Below, one piece after another: positions 53,021-62,176 of a stretch of 64,000 nucleotides of DNA. The DNA is from DAHUXN01 sp963811805 (GTDB taxonomy: Bacteria > Acidobacteriota > Terriglobia > Acidiferrales > UBA7541). The stretch's first letter is position 1; each line of letters begins with the position of its first letter. Made by a program: the position numbers and the translations under genes. The notes beneath the pieces are model-generated. The model saw only the letters and a list, made by a program, of their open reading frames with translations. It made no database searches and was not told where the DNA came from. The stretch lies in the NCBI GenBank assembly GCA_963811805.1, contig CAWESU010000001.1:1054001-1118000 (forward strand). Direction: 5' to 3'.

Positions 53021-53190
53021 GTCTACGGAAACTCTCGGACCAGTTGCAATTGCAATGAGGTAAGTTTCTTGCGGGCCGATTAATCCCCTCGCACCTTGGC
53101 TCAAAGACGGTTAAGGCCTCAATGCGAAGACCATTGGCAGCCGCTCGCATTCATCGTCCTATTGTCGGCTCCAAGACCCACTCCCCTAAT
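53021..53190. repeat. 170-bp tandem repeat, copy 1
   Basis: Starts GTCTACGGAAACTCTCGG and ends CCAAGACCCACTCCCCTAAT. Differs from copy 2 at one base only (T/G at the fourth position). Each copy contains AATGCGA...TCGCATT, a 7-bp stem. No reading frame spans it. Confidence 0.95.
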
Positions 53191-53360
53191 GTCGACGGAA
53201 ACTCTCGGACCAGTTGCAATTGCAATGAGGTAAGTTTCTTGCGGGCCGATTAATCCCCTCGCACCTTGGCTCAAAGACGGTTAAGGCCTCAATGCGAAGA
53301 CCATTGGCAGCCGCTCGCATTCATCGTCCTATTGTCGGCTCCAAGACCCACTCCCCTAAT
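53191..53360. repeat. 170-bp tandem repeat, copy 2
   Basis: Directly abuts copy 1, starting GTCGACGGAAACTCTCGG. A third, diverged start (GTTTCACGGAA) follows at 53361, as if a further unit had been lost or replaced. Confidence 0.95.
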
Positions 53361-53482
53361 GTTTCACGGAACATACCCGACATCAACTGCGCGCTTAGAT
53401 GGTTCACCGTATTGCGGAAACCAAGACATCGAGGTTAACTGATCCAGCCGCAGGTTCTTCCCGTAGGCGCGGCTAAGCCTGA
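53361..53482 (-). other. Patch with rRNA-like motifs
   Basis: Read leftward, 53458-53440 is AGAACCTGCGGCTGGATCA, which equals the conserved 3' end of bacterial 16S rRNA just before the anti-Shine-Dalgarno, but it continues GTTAACC instead of CCTCC. Nearby, also leftward, are ACCTCGATGTC (~53436), CATCTAAGCGC (53401-53391) and TGTCGGGTATGTTCCG (53382-53367), each close to conserved 23S segments as I remember them, in an order unlike an rRNA operon. No rRNA gene is present. Confidence 0.4.
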
Positions 53483-55018
53483 ATGCTGACTCGAAAACAA
53501 TGGCTCGCCATCAGTGCCGCAGCATTTATCTTGGCCGCGTGCGCCGCGCTGTGGTTCGCTCACAGATTGCTGAACTCCTATGTTTTGCGCGATAAGGTCG
53601 AGAAGATTGCAGCAGACCGATTCCACGTCGACGTCGAGCTCGCAACTCTTCACGTCTCCCTATTCCCCCACTTGCGGGCTGAGTTCACCAACCTGGTACT
53701 GAAGAATCCGGACAGGCCCGATCTGCCGGCCTTGATCGAAATACGCAAGTGCTCGGTCGAGACCGGTATTCTCGCCCTTCTTGAACGTCGGCCCCATCTT
53801 CACACCGTGCATATGCAAGGCCTGACCGTTAACGTCCCACCGCACGGAGAGCCCGAGACTACCAAGAAGGCGTTCCGAACCGATTTTGTCATCGATCAGA
53901 TCACCTCTGACGACATGACCCTCAACATCCTGCGCAAAGATAGCGGCCGGCATTTGTGCTTCCTTGTTCATAACCTCCGGATCGACTCGTTCCGACCGGA
54001 TAATCCTGCAACGTTTCACGCCAATCTCATCAACCCAAAGCCGGTTGGAGAGATTCAAACGCAGGGTCAATTTGGTCCGTGGAATCCCGATGATCCCAGC
54101 CAGTCGCCCGTCTCCGGAAGTTATGCGTTCTCGGATGCTGATCTGGGCACAATTAAAGGAATTTCCGGAACGCTTTCCTCCACTGGGTCTTTCAATGGCG
54201 TGCTCGACTACATTCAGGTTCAAGGTAAGACAGAAACGCCCGATTTTGAAATCAGCATCAGCCAGCACTCCGTACCACTGAACACCGAATTCAACGCGGT
54301 CGTGGACGGAATGAACGGTAACACTATCCTACACACGATCGACATACAACTGCTCGATTCGAACCTGGTCGCGAAGGGAGATGTGGCCAAGGGCACCGAC
54401 CAACCGGGCTGGGCTGTGGCGCTTAATGTGGTCGGCGACGCGGCTCGCATTCAGGATCTTCTACGAGTCGCGGTTAAGTCAGATAAGCCTCTTTTGACGG
54501 GAGTCGTCGCGCTAAGGACACGCTTCGTGATTCCTTCACGGCGCGTCAGAGACACGGACATCGCGAATCGCATTGACCTGCTGGGGACTTTCGGAATCGT
54601 CGCCGCACGTTTTACTCAAAATACGATCCAGGAAAAAATTAACGTGCTCAGTCACCGCGGCCGAGGCCAGCCAAACGATACGGACGACGGCAGTGCAGTA
54701 TCCAAACTGGCGGGAACTTTCACGCTGCGACACGGCGTGATTCGATTTTCCAAACTCACCTTCGATGTTTCAGGAGTAGCGGTTCTCTTGAATGGGACCT
54801 ACAACTTGGATACGGAAGAATTGAATTTTCGGGGAACGCTTAAGCTTGAGGCAAAACTTTCGCAGACCACCACCGGAGTCAAGTCCTTCCTCCTCAAAAT
54901 GATTGACCCGCTGTTCGAGAAGAAAAAGGCCGGTACAGTACTGCCCATAAAGATCACAGGGACGCGGGAACAACCCTCGTTTGGCTTAGATATGGGACGT
55001 GTCTTTGCGCGAAAGTAA
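53483..55018 (+). CDS. AsmA-family envelope protein
   Basis: 511 residues. N-terminal membrane helix (AISAAAFILAACAALWFA), then an AsmA-type start (VEKIAADRFHVDVELATLHVSLFPHLRAEFTNL), a long beta-rich body, and the AsmA-C region near the end (LAGTFTLRHGVIRFSKLTFD, VAVLLNGTYNLDTEELNFRGTL, PIKITGTREQPSFGLDMG). AsmA-like proteins are anchored in the inner membrane and thought to handle lipids between membranes. Monocistronic; it starts directly after the repeat/rRNA-like patch. Confidence 0.85.
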   Translation: MLTRKQWLAISAAAFILAACAALWFAHRLLNSYVLRDKVEKIAADRFHVDVELATLHVSLFPHLRAEFTNLVLKNPDRPDLPALIEIRKCSVETGILALLERRPHLHTVHMQGLTVNVPPHGEPETTKKAFRTDFVIDQITSDDMTLNILRKDSGRHLCFLVHNLRIDSFRPDNPATFHANLINPKPVGEIQTQGQFGPWNPDDPSQSPVSGSYAFSDADLGTIKGISGTLSSTGSFNGVLDYIQVQGKTETPDFEISISQHSVPLNTEFNAVVDGMNGNTILHTIDIQLLDSNLVAKGDVAKGTDQPGWAVALNVVGDAARIQDLLRVAVKSDKPLLTGVVALRTRFVIPSRRVRDTDIANRIDLLGTFGIVAARFTQNTIQEKINVLSHRGRGQPNDTDDGSAVSKLAGTFTLRHGVIRFSKLTFDVSGVAVLLNGTYNLDTEELNFRGTLKLEAKLSQTTTGVKSFLLKMIDPLFEKKKAGTVLPIKITGTREQPSFGLDMGRVFARK

Positions 55019-55199
55019 GCTGGTTCGTCTTCGCTCTGAGGATTGCCTGCCTAAACGAAAACGCGGATTCTCAGTGGCGGTGTCCGGGAACGGCGAGGCA
55101 ACTCTAACACCTATGCGGACACCAGGGGTGTCTCGGGAACTCCCGAAGCGCATCGCGAACCGGTACCGCTAAAAAAAGAGCCCCGGGGTCATAGAGTTC

Positions 55200-55334
55200 A
55201 TGTGGCAACTCCCGATTAACGGGGCAATTCGGAATGTATGGTCCGCCGCAGAGTTGCAAGCGGAAAACGAAAATGACGGTTGGTCGGCGCTAATGTATTC
55301 GGCCTTTAGTGGAGTCAAAGGCTCCGGGCCATGA
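55200..55334 (+). pseudogene. Ankyrin-repeat remnant
   Basis: 44 codons with no ribosome site: ...AAELQAENENDGWSALMYSA, FSGVKGSGP, stop. NDGWSALMYSAFSG fits the (D/N)GxTALMxAAxxG core of an ankyrin repeat, so this looks like a scrap of a longer gene. In the rest of 55019-56011 I see only this, the possible gene at 55395-55703 and unassigned sequence. Confidence 0.4.
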
Positions 55335-55394
55335 TGGACATCCGCTCGCCTTCGCCCCTATAAACTGGACGGCCTCGAAAGACCAATTCCGATA

Positions 55395-55703
55395 TCAGGT
55401 TCCGAAAGCGCCGGATCGACCTTTTGCCATCTTTGTTGCCGCCAGCAAACCCAGGATACATTCGCGCAGACCAACCTTGTGACAATTTCCCGAATCGTCA
55501 CCTCGTCTCCGCGCGTTAGCCCCGGTATTCATCGCGGGATCGATCGTATCCACTGCCTGCGCCCGCGCCGTCGGGCACACGGCGGACGCGCCTCCGAACG
55601 TTCCGACCATCAACAGGGCCACGAGTCCCGTGAGTCCGATTTTGCGATTCTGTCGTGCCAACTTCTGCGGGCGGTCTAAAACGGACTCATGCTCTTTCGT
55701 CAT
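55395..55703 (-). CDS. Possible small exported protein
   Basis: 102 residues. A charged start (MTKEHESVLDRPQKLARQNR), one hydrophobic helix (IGLTGLVALLMVGTFGGASA) and an A-x-A-like cleavage site, then ~55 polar residues. GAGGGGGAAG lies ~7 bases before the ATG. The end (LLAATKMAKGRSGAFGT) is not very protein-like, so it may be a truncated gene. Confidence 0.4.
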   Translation of the reverse strand: MTKEHESVLDRPQKLARQNRKIGLTGLVALLMVGTFGGASAVCPTARAQAVDTIDPAMNTGANARRRGDDSGNCHKVGLRECILGLLAATKMAKGRSGAFGT

Positions 55704-56011
55704 AGGACGCTTCCCCCTCAGACGTTCTAAAGAACTCTGCGAATTCTACTCAATTCGGACGCTTGGGTCAGAGATTTCTTGGTTGAGCAGCTTCCTTCAA
55801 ATCGCGCCGATTATTTCCGGGGTGCCGACAACTCGCCCAGAATCGCATCGTGCGGTTAGCGAATACGGCGCCTTATCGCAGTCCATCAAGACGTCTGTTC
55901 AATTCCCAATCCCTGAAGCACCTAATTAACTGCCCTTCGGAGCGACTAACCTCCCAAGGGGTAGCCGGCTCGCGAAACATCCACTTGACTCTGAGTCCGT
56001 ACTGTCGTTCA

Positions 56012-56030
56012 ATATGTCGCGACGCCATAT
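56012..56030 (+). promoter_or_regulatory. Imperfect palindrome before the second padR
   Basis: ATATGTCGCGACGCCATAT: arms ATATG/CATAT around a TCGCGA centre, touching the ATG at 56031. TTGACT at ~55985 is a possible -35, but no -10 lies at the right distance. Confidence 0.35.
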
Positions 56031-56375
56031 ATGGAGAGAACACTTTCACAGACGGAATGGAAAAGAGGCAGCGCCGAACTGCTTATTCTTTCGCTTGTCG
56101 AAGCTCGCCCGCGCCACGGCTACGAAATCAGCAAGCTCATCGAGCAACGCTCCGGCGGCACGGTACGTTTCCACGTGGCTTCACTTTACCCGATGCTCTA
56201 CCGTCTGGAACGGCGCGGCTGGCTACAAGGCCGCTGGGTTGAAAAGAGCGGACAGCGCCGCCGCCGTTATTATCGTGTGACTCGCCAGGGCCGCCGAGTC
56301 CTCGCCTCGCAGCTTCGCGGCTGGCGCGAATTTGTCGCTGGCATCAATCGCATCACGGCGGCGGAAAATGCCTGA
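56031..56375 (+). CDS. PadR-family transcriptional regulator (second)
   Basis: 114 residues. SAELLILSLVEARPRHGYEISKLIEQRSGG, FHVASLYPMLYRLERRGWLQGRW and RRRRYYRVTRQGRRVLASQL form the winged helix typical of short PadR proteins. Its stop overlaps the ATG of the permease gene by eight bases (56368-56375), so the two are translationally coupled, as expected for an ADOP partner. Confidence 0.92.
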   Translation: MERTLSQTEWKRGSAELLILSLVEARPRHGYEISKLIEQRSGGTVRFHVASLYPMLYRLERRGWLQGRWVEKSGQRRRRYYRVTRQGRRVLASQLRGWREFVAGINRITAAENA

Positions 56376-59072
56376 ATGGAAACCGGAAATTCTCCGCAGA
56401 CTTGCCCCGCTAAACCTGGCTCCGACGCGCGAAGCCGAGATCGCCGATGAGCTTTCGCAGCACCTCGAAGACCGCTATCGGGAAATTCTCGCCAGCGGCC
56501 AATCGGAAGAGGCCGCCTTCCGCACCACCATCGACGAGCTCAAAGGCGAAGACCTTCTTGCCCGCGGGCTCAAGCCCGTCGAGAGAAGCTTTTATCGCGA
56601 GCCCATCGCGCCAGGAAGGACCCTGGCAACTTCCTCTCAGCCATCCCGCAAGACTTTCGCCATGCGTTTCGCATATTGCGTAAACCCCCAGGATTTGCTG
56701 CGGTTGCGATTCTTACGCTGGCGCTGGGCATCGGCGCGAACACGGCTATCTTCAGCGTCCTCGACGCGGTGCTCCTGAAATCTCTCCCGTATCCCGACCC
56801 GTCGCGCATTGTCCTTGTATGGGGCGTCGAGCGCGGTGCTAGCGACCGAAGCCAAGTTTCCGCGACGGACGTGATGGACTGGCGCAGTCAAAACAATGTC
56901 TTCGAGGACGTCAGCACCTACGGTAACTGGGATCCAACGCTTACCGGTCGTGGCGATGCCCGTCGCATTCCCGCGATGCTGACTGGCGACGGCTACTTCA
57001 AGGTCATGCGCGCGAAGCCGATTCTGGGCCGCACGTTCACACCGGAAGAAAACATCGACGGCAAGGATAGGGAAGTGATTCTCAGCTACGGTTTTTGGAA
57101 GAGTGAAATGGGCGGCGACTCGAAAGTCGTCGGCAAATCGCTGGTGCTCAACGGCATTCCGCATACAATTGTCGGCGTCCTTCCCGCGAGTTTCCGCTCC
57201 CTTCCTTTGAGTCTGCTTACCAGCCCTGCTGCGCAGATTTACCGACCCGTTGGCGAGAATTACGACAACAAGAATCGATCCGCGCGACACTTGCGCGCCA
57301 TCGCGCGGCTCAAACCCGGTGTCACCGTTGCCCAGGCGCAGGCAGAGATGTCTCTTATCACCGCCAGGCTCAGCAAACAGTATCCCGACGACAATACCGA
57401 CTACTCTGCCCGCGTCGCTCCCATGAAAGCGGATCTTGCCGGCGGTCTGCGTCCCACGCTACTGATCCTTTTCGGTGCCGTTGGTTTCGTCCTGCTCATC
57501 GCTTGCGCAAATGTCGCGAATCTGCTTCTGGCGCGAGGCGCGGCGCGCCAGCGCGAAATCGCCGTGCGCTCTGCGCTGGGAGCTAGCCGAACGCGGTTGC
57601 TGCGTCAGCTCCTTACCGAAAGCGTTCTTCTTTCGGTGATCGGCGGCGCGGTCGGCGTGTTCCTCGCTCTATGGGGCACAGGATGGATTGCCACGCTCGG
57701 CCAGGAAGTCTTTCCCGACCTGAACGGCATCACGGTGAACCTGCCGGTTCTTTTCTTCACCTTCGGTGTTGCGCTCCTCACGGGCTTCGTTTCCGGGTTT
57801 GCTCCTGCCCACCGGGCCGCGCGATTGAACATTAGCGGAGCGTTGAAAGAAGGCAGTCGCAGTTTCGGAACGGCGGGGCAAAACCGCTTGCGCGATGCGC
57901 TTGTCATTTCTCAGATTGCCTTCGCGCTCGTTCTCATCGTTGGCGCTGGCCTGATGATTCGAAGCGTAATCCACCTGTACAGCGTCGATCTCGGGTTTGT
58001 CCCCGATCATTTGATCTCGATGGAGCTTTCGCTCCCATCGAACCATTACTTGACCCCGGCTAGCCGCCTCGCTTTCCATCAGGCGCTGCTGCAAAAAATC
58101 GACGCCCTGCCCGGCGTTGACACTGCGGCCACCACCACGATTTTGCCTCTCGGCGGGGATTTCGACGGATGCGGCATCATGATCTATGACAAGCCGCGGA
58201 CCGCCGGTCAGGAATACTCCGTGGACTATTACGGAGTTTCGTCCAGCTATTTTCGAACCATGAAAATCTCGCTCCGGGAAGGCCGCTATTTTACGGGCGA
58301 CGACCGCGCCGGCAGCGGGCCTGTGGTCATCGTCAGCGAAACGATGGCCCGGACGATTTGGCCGGGAGAGGACCCCGTGGGCAAGCGCATCAAGGCGCCG
58401 GGACCCGCGGATGTGCCTCTCGAAAAGGAGCCCTGGTCCACGGTTATCGGGGTGGTGAGCGACGTTAAGCAATGGGCCGTTGACCGCCCCGGCACGATGC
58501 AACTTTACGGCGACGAGTCACAGTTGCAGTGGAATTATTGGACCCTCGTGGCGCGAACGAAGACGTCTCCTGGAGGATTAGCGTCTTCAATTACGCAGGC
58601 CGTGCATTCGCTCGATGCGGACGAAGCCGTCTCAGGCGTTGCGACGATGGACAAAATCATTTCTGACTCCATCGCCCTGCGCCGCCTGGCGATGAGCCTC
58701 CTCGCGCTTTTCGCTGGGCTCGCTCTCGTCCTTGCCTGCGTCGGCATTTACGGCCTAGTTTCTTACTCTGTCGCCCAGCGCACTCAGGAAATTGGCGTCC
58801 GCATAGCCCTGGGCGCGCTGCCGCGTGACGTTCTTAGCTTGGTGCTGAAACATGGCGCATTTCTTGCGTTCGGCGGACTGGCGGCGGGCACTTTAGGTTC
58901 CGTGTCGCTGACGCGGCTGCTGGCCACGCTGCTCTTCGGCGTAAGCGCAGCCGATCCTTTGTCGTTCGCCGGCGCCACGATTCTGCTGCTTCTGGTCACG
59001 CTGCTTGCCTGCTACATCCCCGCCCGCCGCGCCATGCGCGTCGATCCCATGGTCGCACTGAGATACGAATAA
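56368..59072 (+). pseudogene. ADOP-type FtsX/MacB-like permease with a frameshift
   Basis: The ATG at 56368 opens the ADOP leader (LAPTREAEIADELSQHLEDR, ...RELKGEDLLARGLK-like stretch) and reads to about 56618; the permease goes on in another frame from there (RKDPGNFLSAIPQDFRHAFR, then GFAAVAILTLALGIGANTAI). One missing G in the run at 56617-56621 would explain it. Everything after is complete: periplasmic domain, FtsX helices (LLIACANVANLLLARGAARQ), second half, and CYIPARRAMRVDPMVALRYE at the end. An internal start (ATG/TTG near 56676) could still give a nearly full permease of ~798 residues without the leader. Sequencing error, mutation or rare recoding are all possible. Confidence 0.85.
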
Positions 59073-59465
59073 TCTCAGCAGGCAAGCGTCAAACCGCACT
59101 TTGAACTACCTCGCATGAAAGTGTGGGGCTTGTATCCATTTCTGGCGATTGTTCCCGAGTGAGCAATTCGGAATCCCAGGAGACCTGATCGCGCTATCGC
59201 TTCGGGGTTGCCGACGCCCAGAATGTCCTTTCGCTCCCCACGGCCCCGTTTCTTGCCAATATCCGGTAATCCGACGCGTAAATGAAAATGAGTCGGTGAA
59301 GCAACGGCCCCTCGGCAGTCCACCCCGATCAGCGCCTAAATCTACGGAAAAGAGGAAATTGTTTCGGGAACCGATAGATTCTGCTTATGGTACTGTTGGC
59401 CCATTTTGTCCTCCAGCCCTTCCGCATACCATCTGGTTGGCTGAATCTTCGCCACTTGGGGACTC
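59073..59465. other. Intergenic gap
   Basis: About 390 bases between the permease and the kinase gene. No convincing gene, repeat or terminator seen. Confidence 0.5.
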
Positions 59466-61706
59466 ATGGATCAAGCAGCGCTCAGATTCCTCTCTAGGCT
59501 ACGCTTACGAGATAAGTTACTCATTTCGCTGGTCTTAGTGACTTGCGGCCTGATGTGCGCCACACTCCTGATTGTCGGCCACGCGATCCGGTCCGAAGTC
59601 CACCGCCAGATCGAGGAAGAGTCCCGCAACGCAATTCTCACTTTCCGAGTTCTTCAGCGGCAGCATCAGATGGCACTGGACCATAAAGCCGAACTCCTTG
59701 CTAGCCTCGCCCTCATGCGCAATGAGGACGCCACAGCTATCCAGGACGCCAGCGACGACCCCTGGCAATCGCAGGGCGACAACTTGCTTCTTCTCGCCGA
59801 CGCGCAGGGCAAAATCGTGGCAATGCACACCACGGCCGGTGATTTTCCCGCAGCCGAAGCCGAAAAACCGCTTGCCGAATCTCTCAAGGATCGAAGCACG
59901 TCCGGCTGGTGGTCCAGCGGGGATCAGCTCTTTCAGGTGGTTTTGCACCCGGTAACTTCAGCTTCGCAAGCGAACTCTGCCCGCCTGGGTACGGTTGTCG
60001 TCGGCCGCGCCGTGGACTCCAGCACCGTCAATGATCTGCGCCGCATCACCTCCACCGACGTTGCCTTCCGCTACAACGGCAAAATCCTCATGAGCACCCT
60101 GACGTCCATGCAGGAATCATCGTTGCAGGAAAAGTTGGACGGTGGGGCTGTCCCTTCCGAGATTACGATTGATGGAGAAAGATATCTCGCCACATCCGAG
60201 GATTTGAATCCTGAAGCGCCTGGCGACATCTCGCTTATAGTTTTGAAATCTTACGACGATGCCATCGCATCCATCGGCCCGCTGAATCGCGCCCTCATTG
60301 GATTGCTCCTCGTTGCGCTCCTTGGCGGAGCCGCTCTAGTGTTCTTGCTGTCCCGGCGCATCACGCAGCCGCTGGCCTCCCTGGCCGAAGGCGTCCGCGC
60401 GCTCGAACAGGGCGACTTCGATTATCCACTTGAGCCGCACGGAGATGACGAAGTCGCGCACGTCGCGCGCGCCTTTGACACCATGCGCAAGAGCCTCCAG
60501 CGCAACGAAACCGAAAGGCAAAAGCTCGAAGGAGAGCTCCGCCAGGTCAGTCGGATAGAAGCGATGGGCCGCCTAGCGGGAGGCGTCGCTCACGATTTCA
60601 ATAATCTCCTCACTGTGATCAAAGGTCACACCGAGCTCCTCCTGGACCGCCTGCCTGCGTCTTTCCGTGGCAGCGGCCAGCAAATCGCCAACGCAGCCGA
60701 TCGCGCCGCCGGGCTCACTCGCCAGTTGCTCGCCTTCTCGCGCAAGCAAGCGCTCGTCCCCCGTGTTCTCGATCTCAATGCGCTCATCTCCGATCTTTCC
60801 AAACTCCTCCGACGCTTGATTCGCGAAGACATCGAATTGATCTTCGAACCAGGCGAATCACTCTGGCGCTTGAGAGCCGACCCGGGCCAGGTGGAGCAGG
60901 TGATCATGAATCTCGTCGTGAACGCCAGCGACGCTATGGCTGGCCGCGGTAAGATAACCATCAAGACTTACAATGTGGATGCGGAGGTAGAAGCGATAGC
61001 CGCTCCCATCGGACTTCAGCCGGGGCGCTACGTAGCGCTCGCCATTTCCGATACCGGCTGCGGTATGGACGAGGAGACTCAGGCGCACATCTTTGAGCCT
61101 TTTTTTACCACCAAGCCCGAGGGCAAAGGCACGGGCCTGGGCCTCGCCACCGTCTACGGCGTCGTGAAGCAAAGCAACGGCCACGTTTTCGTCGAAAGCT
61201 CGCCCGGCCTCGGTTCACGCTTTGAGATCTATCTGCCGCAAGCCATGGAGCGCGCGGAATCTCTTCGATGGGAAACCAGCGCTGCCCCGCGTTCAAGCAG
61301 TGGTCAGCGAGTGCTCGTCGTCGAAGATGAAAACTCCGTTTGCGAATTGGCCTGCGAATTTCTTTCTGCGGCGGGATACGCGGTGATATCGGCGGGCAGC
61401 GCGGAAGAAGCGATTGATCTTGCCGAGCGCTCTCGCGAGCCAATTCACCTGATCGTCACCGATATCATCCTTCCTCGAATGCGCGGGACTGAGCTCGCCA
61501 AGCGCCTGAGAGAGCTCAGTCCGGATCTGCGTATAATCTTCACCTCTGGCTACCTCGGCTCGGGAAATCTTTGGAACGAATTGGACGATCACTGCCGCTT
61601 CCTGCAAAAGCCCTACGCTCGTGAGTCTCTCCTCAGCGCTGCGGACGAGCTTCTGCGCTCTTGTCCGTCCCAACGCACTCACGCCGCCCGTCTAACCGCG
61701 AGTTAA
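59466..61706 (+). CDS. Hybrid sensor histidine kinase with C-terminal receiver (second)
   Basis: 746 residues. Membrane helix (LLISLVLVTCGLMCATLLIV), ~230-residue extracytoplasmic sensor with a double-Cache-like strand order (NLLLLADAQGKIVAMHTT; LGTVVVGRAVDSS), second helix (ALIGLLLVALLGGAALVFLL), HAMP, HisKA with GGVAHDFNNLLTVIKGH, HATPase with VMNLVVNASDAM-type N box (IMNLVVNASDAMAG), DTGCGMDEE and GKGTGLGLATVYGV, receiver with Asp in IVTDIILPRMRG and FLQKPY. The HDFNN form of the H box is common in hybrid kinases of this class. No regulator gene adjoins; signal unknown. Confidence 0.9.
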   Translation: MDQAALRFLSRLRLRDKLLISLVLVTCGLMCATLLIVGHAIRSEVHRQIEEESRNAILTFRVLQRQHQMALDHKAELLASLALMRNEDATAIQDASDDPWQSQGDNLLLLADAQGKIVAMHTTAGDFPAAEAEKPLAESLKDRSTSGWWSSGDQLFQVVLHPVTSASQANSARLGTVVVGRAVDSSTVNDLRRITSTDVAFRYNGKILMSTLTSMQESSLQEKLDGGAVPSEITIDGERYLATSEDLNPEAPGDISLIVLKSYDDAIASIGPLNRALIGLLLVALLGGAALVFLLSRRITQPLASLAEGVRALEQGDFDYPLEPHGDDEVAHVARAFDTMRKSLQRNETERQKLEGELRQVSRIEAMGRLAGGVAHDFNNLLTVIKGHTELLLDRLPASFRGSGQQIANAADRAAGLTRQLLAFSRKQALVPRVLDLNALISDLSKLLRRLIREDIELIFEPGESLWRLRADPGQVEQVIMNLVVNASDAMAGRGKITIKTYNVDAEVEAIAAPIGLQPGRYVALAISDTGCGMDEETQAHIFEPFFTTKPEGKGTGLGLATVYGVVKQSNGHVFVESSPGLGSRFEIYLPQAMERAESLRWETSAAPRSSSGQRVLVVEDENSVCELACEFLSAAGYAVISAGSAEEAIDLAERSREPIHLIVTDIILPRMRGTELAKRLRELSPDLRIIFTSGYLGSGNLWNELDDHCRFLQKPYARESLLSAADELLRSCPSQRTHAARLTAS

Positions 61707-62176
61707 TCTCCACGGAATAATCCTCGATCTGGTTCCCAACTCACTGCCTTCCCTGTGGAAAAATGCAGCGCAAAAACTGTTACATCTGAGGTGGTCGCAA
61801 CGTCAGGTGTGTCGCATGATCGCGACTTTGTGGGGGACGCGGGTTCAACCACGTACACATATCAGGGTACGTTGTAGGCCACGCGATCCTTCGAATTCGG
61901 ATGCGATAGGAGAAATTCTCATGTCTAAGAGGCGGTGCGTCATTAACTAAAGTTCTGTCCCTGTTCGAACTCGCTCCACGGTCAGCAAATGCAGCAGCAA
62001 GTAAGATAACTCTCCGAGGTCAGCTTCAGAGCTGACCGCGACGACGGAAATAAAGTTCGAGGGGTGCGTGATTTTCCGTTTCTAAAATAAGGTCATTCCT
62101 GACCAGCGGAGCGGGCCGCGAAAACGGTATGCTGGTATGAGCTTATCCCGCCCGAAGGCTGGCTGAGGAAACCGAG
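61707..62176. other. Intergenic gap
   Basis: About 470 bases. AGGAG followed eight bases later by an ATG at 61921 opens only nine codons. No tRNA, repeat or terminator recognised. Confidence 0.5.

Noticed and set aside
53021..53360. CRISPR-like repeat
   Set aside because: Only two units of 170 bp, directly abutting with no spacers.
61820..61880. Possible tRNA from a GGGTTCAA stretch
   Set aside because: No matching T-stem, acceptor stem or anticodon arm could be drawn around it.
61921..61950. Nine-codon frame with a good ribosome site (MSKRRCVIN)
   Set aside because: Too short to support as a gene; at best the start of a lost one or a leader peptide with nothing regulated downstream.
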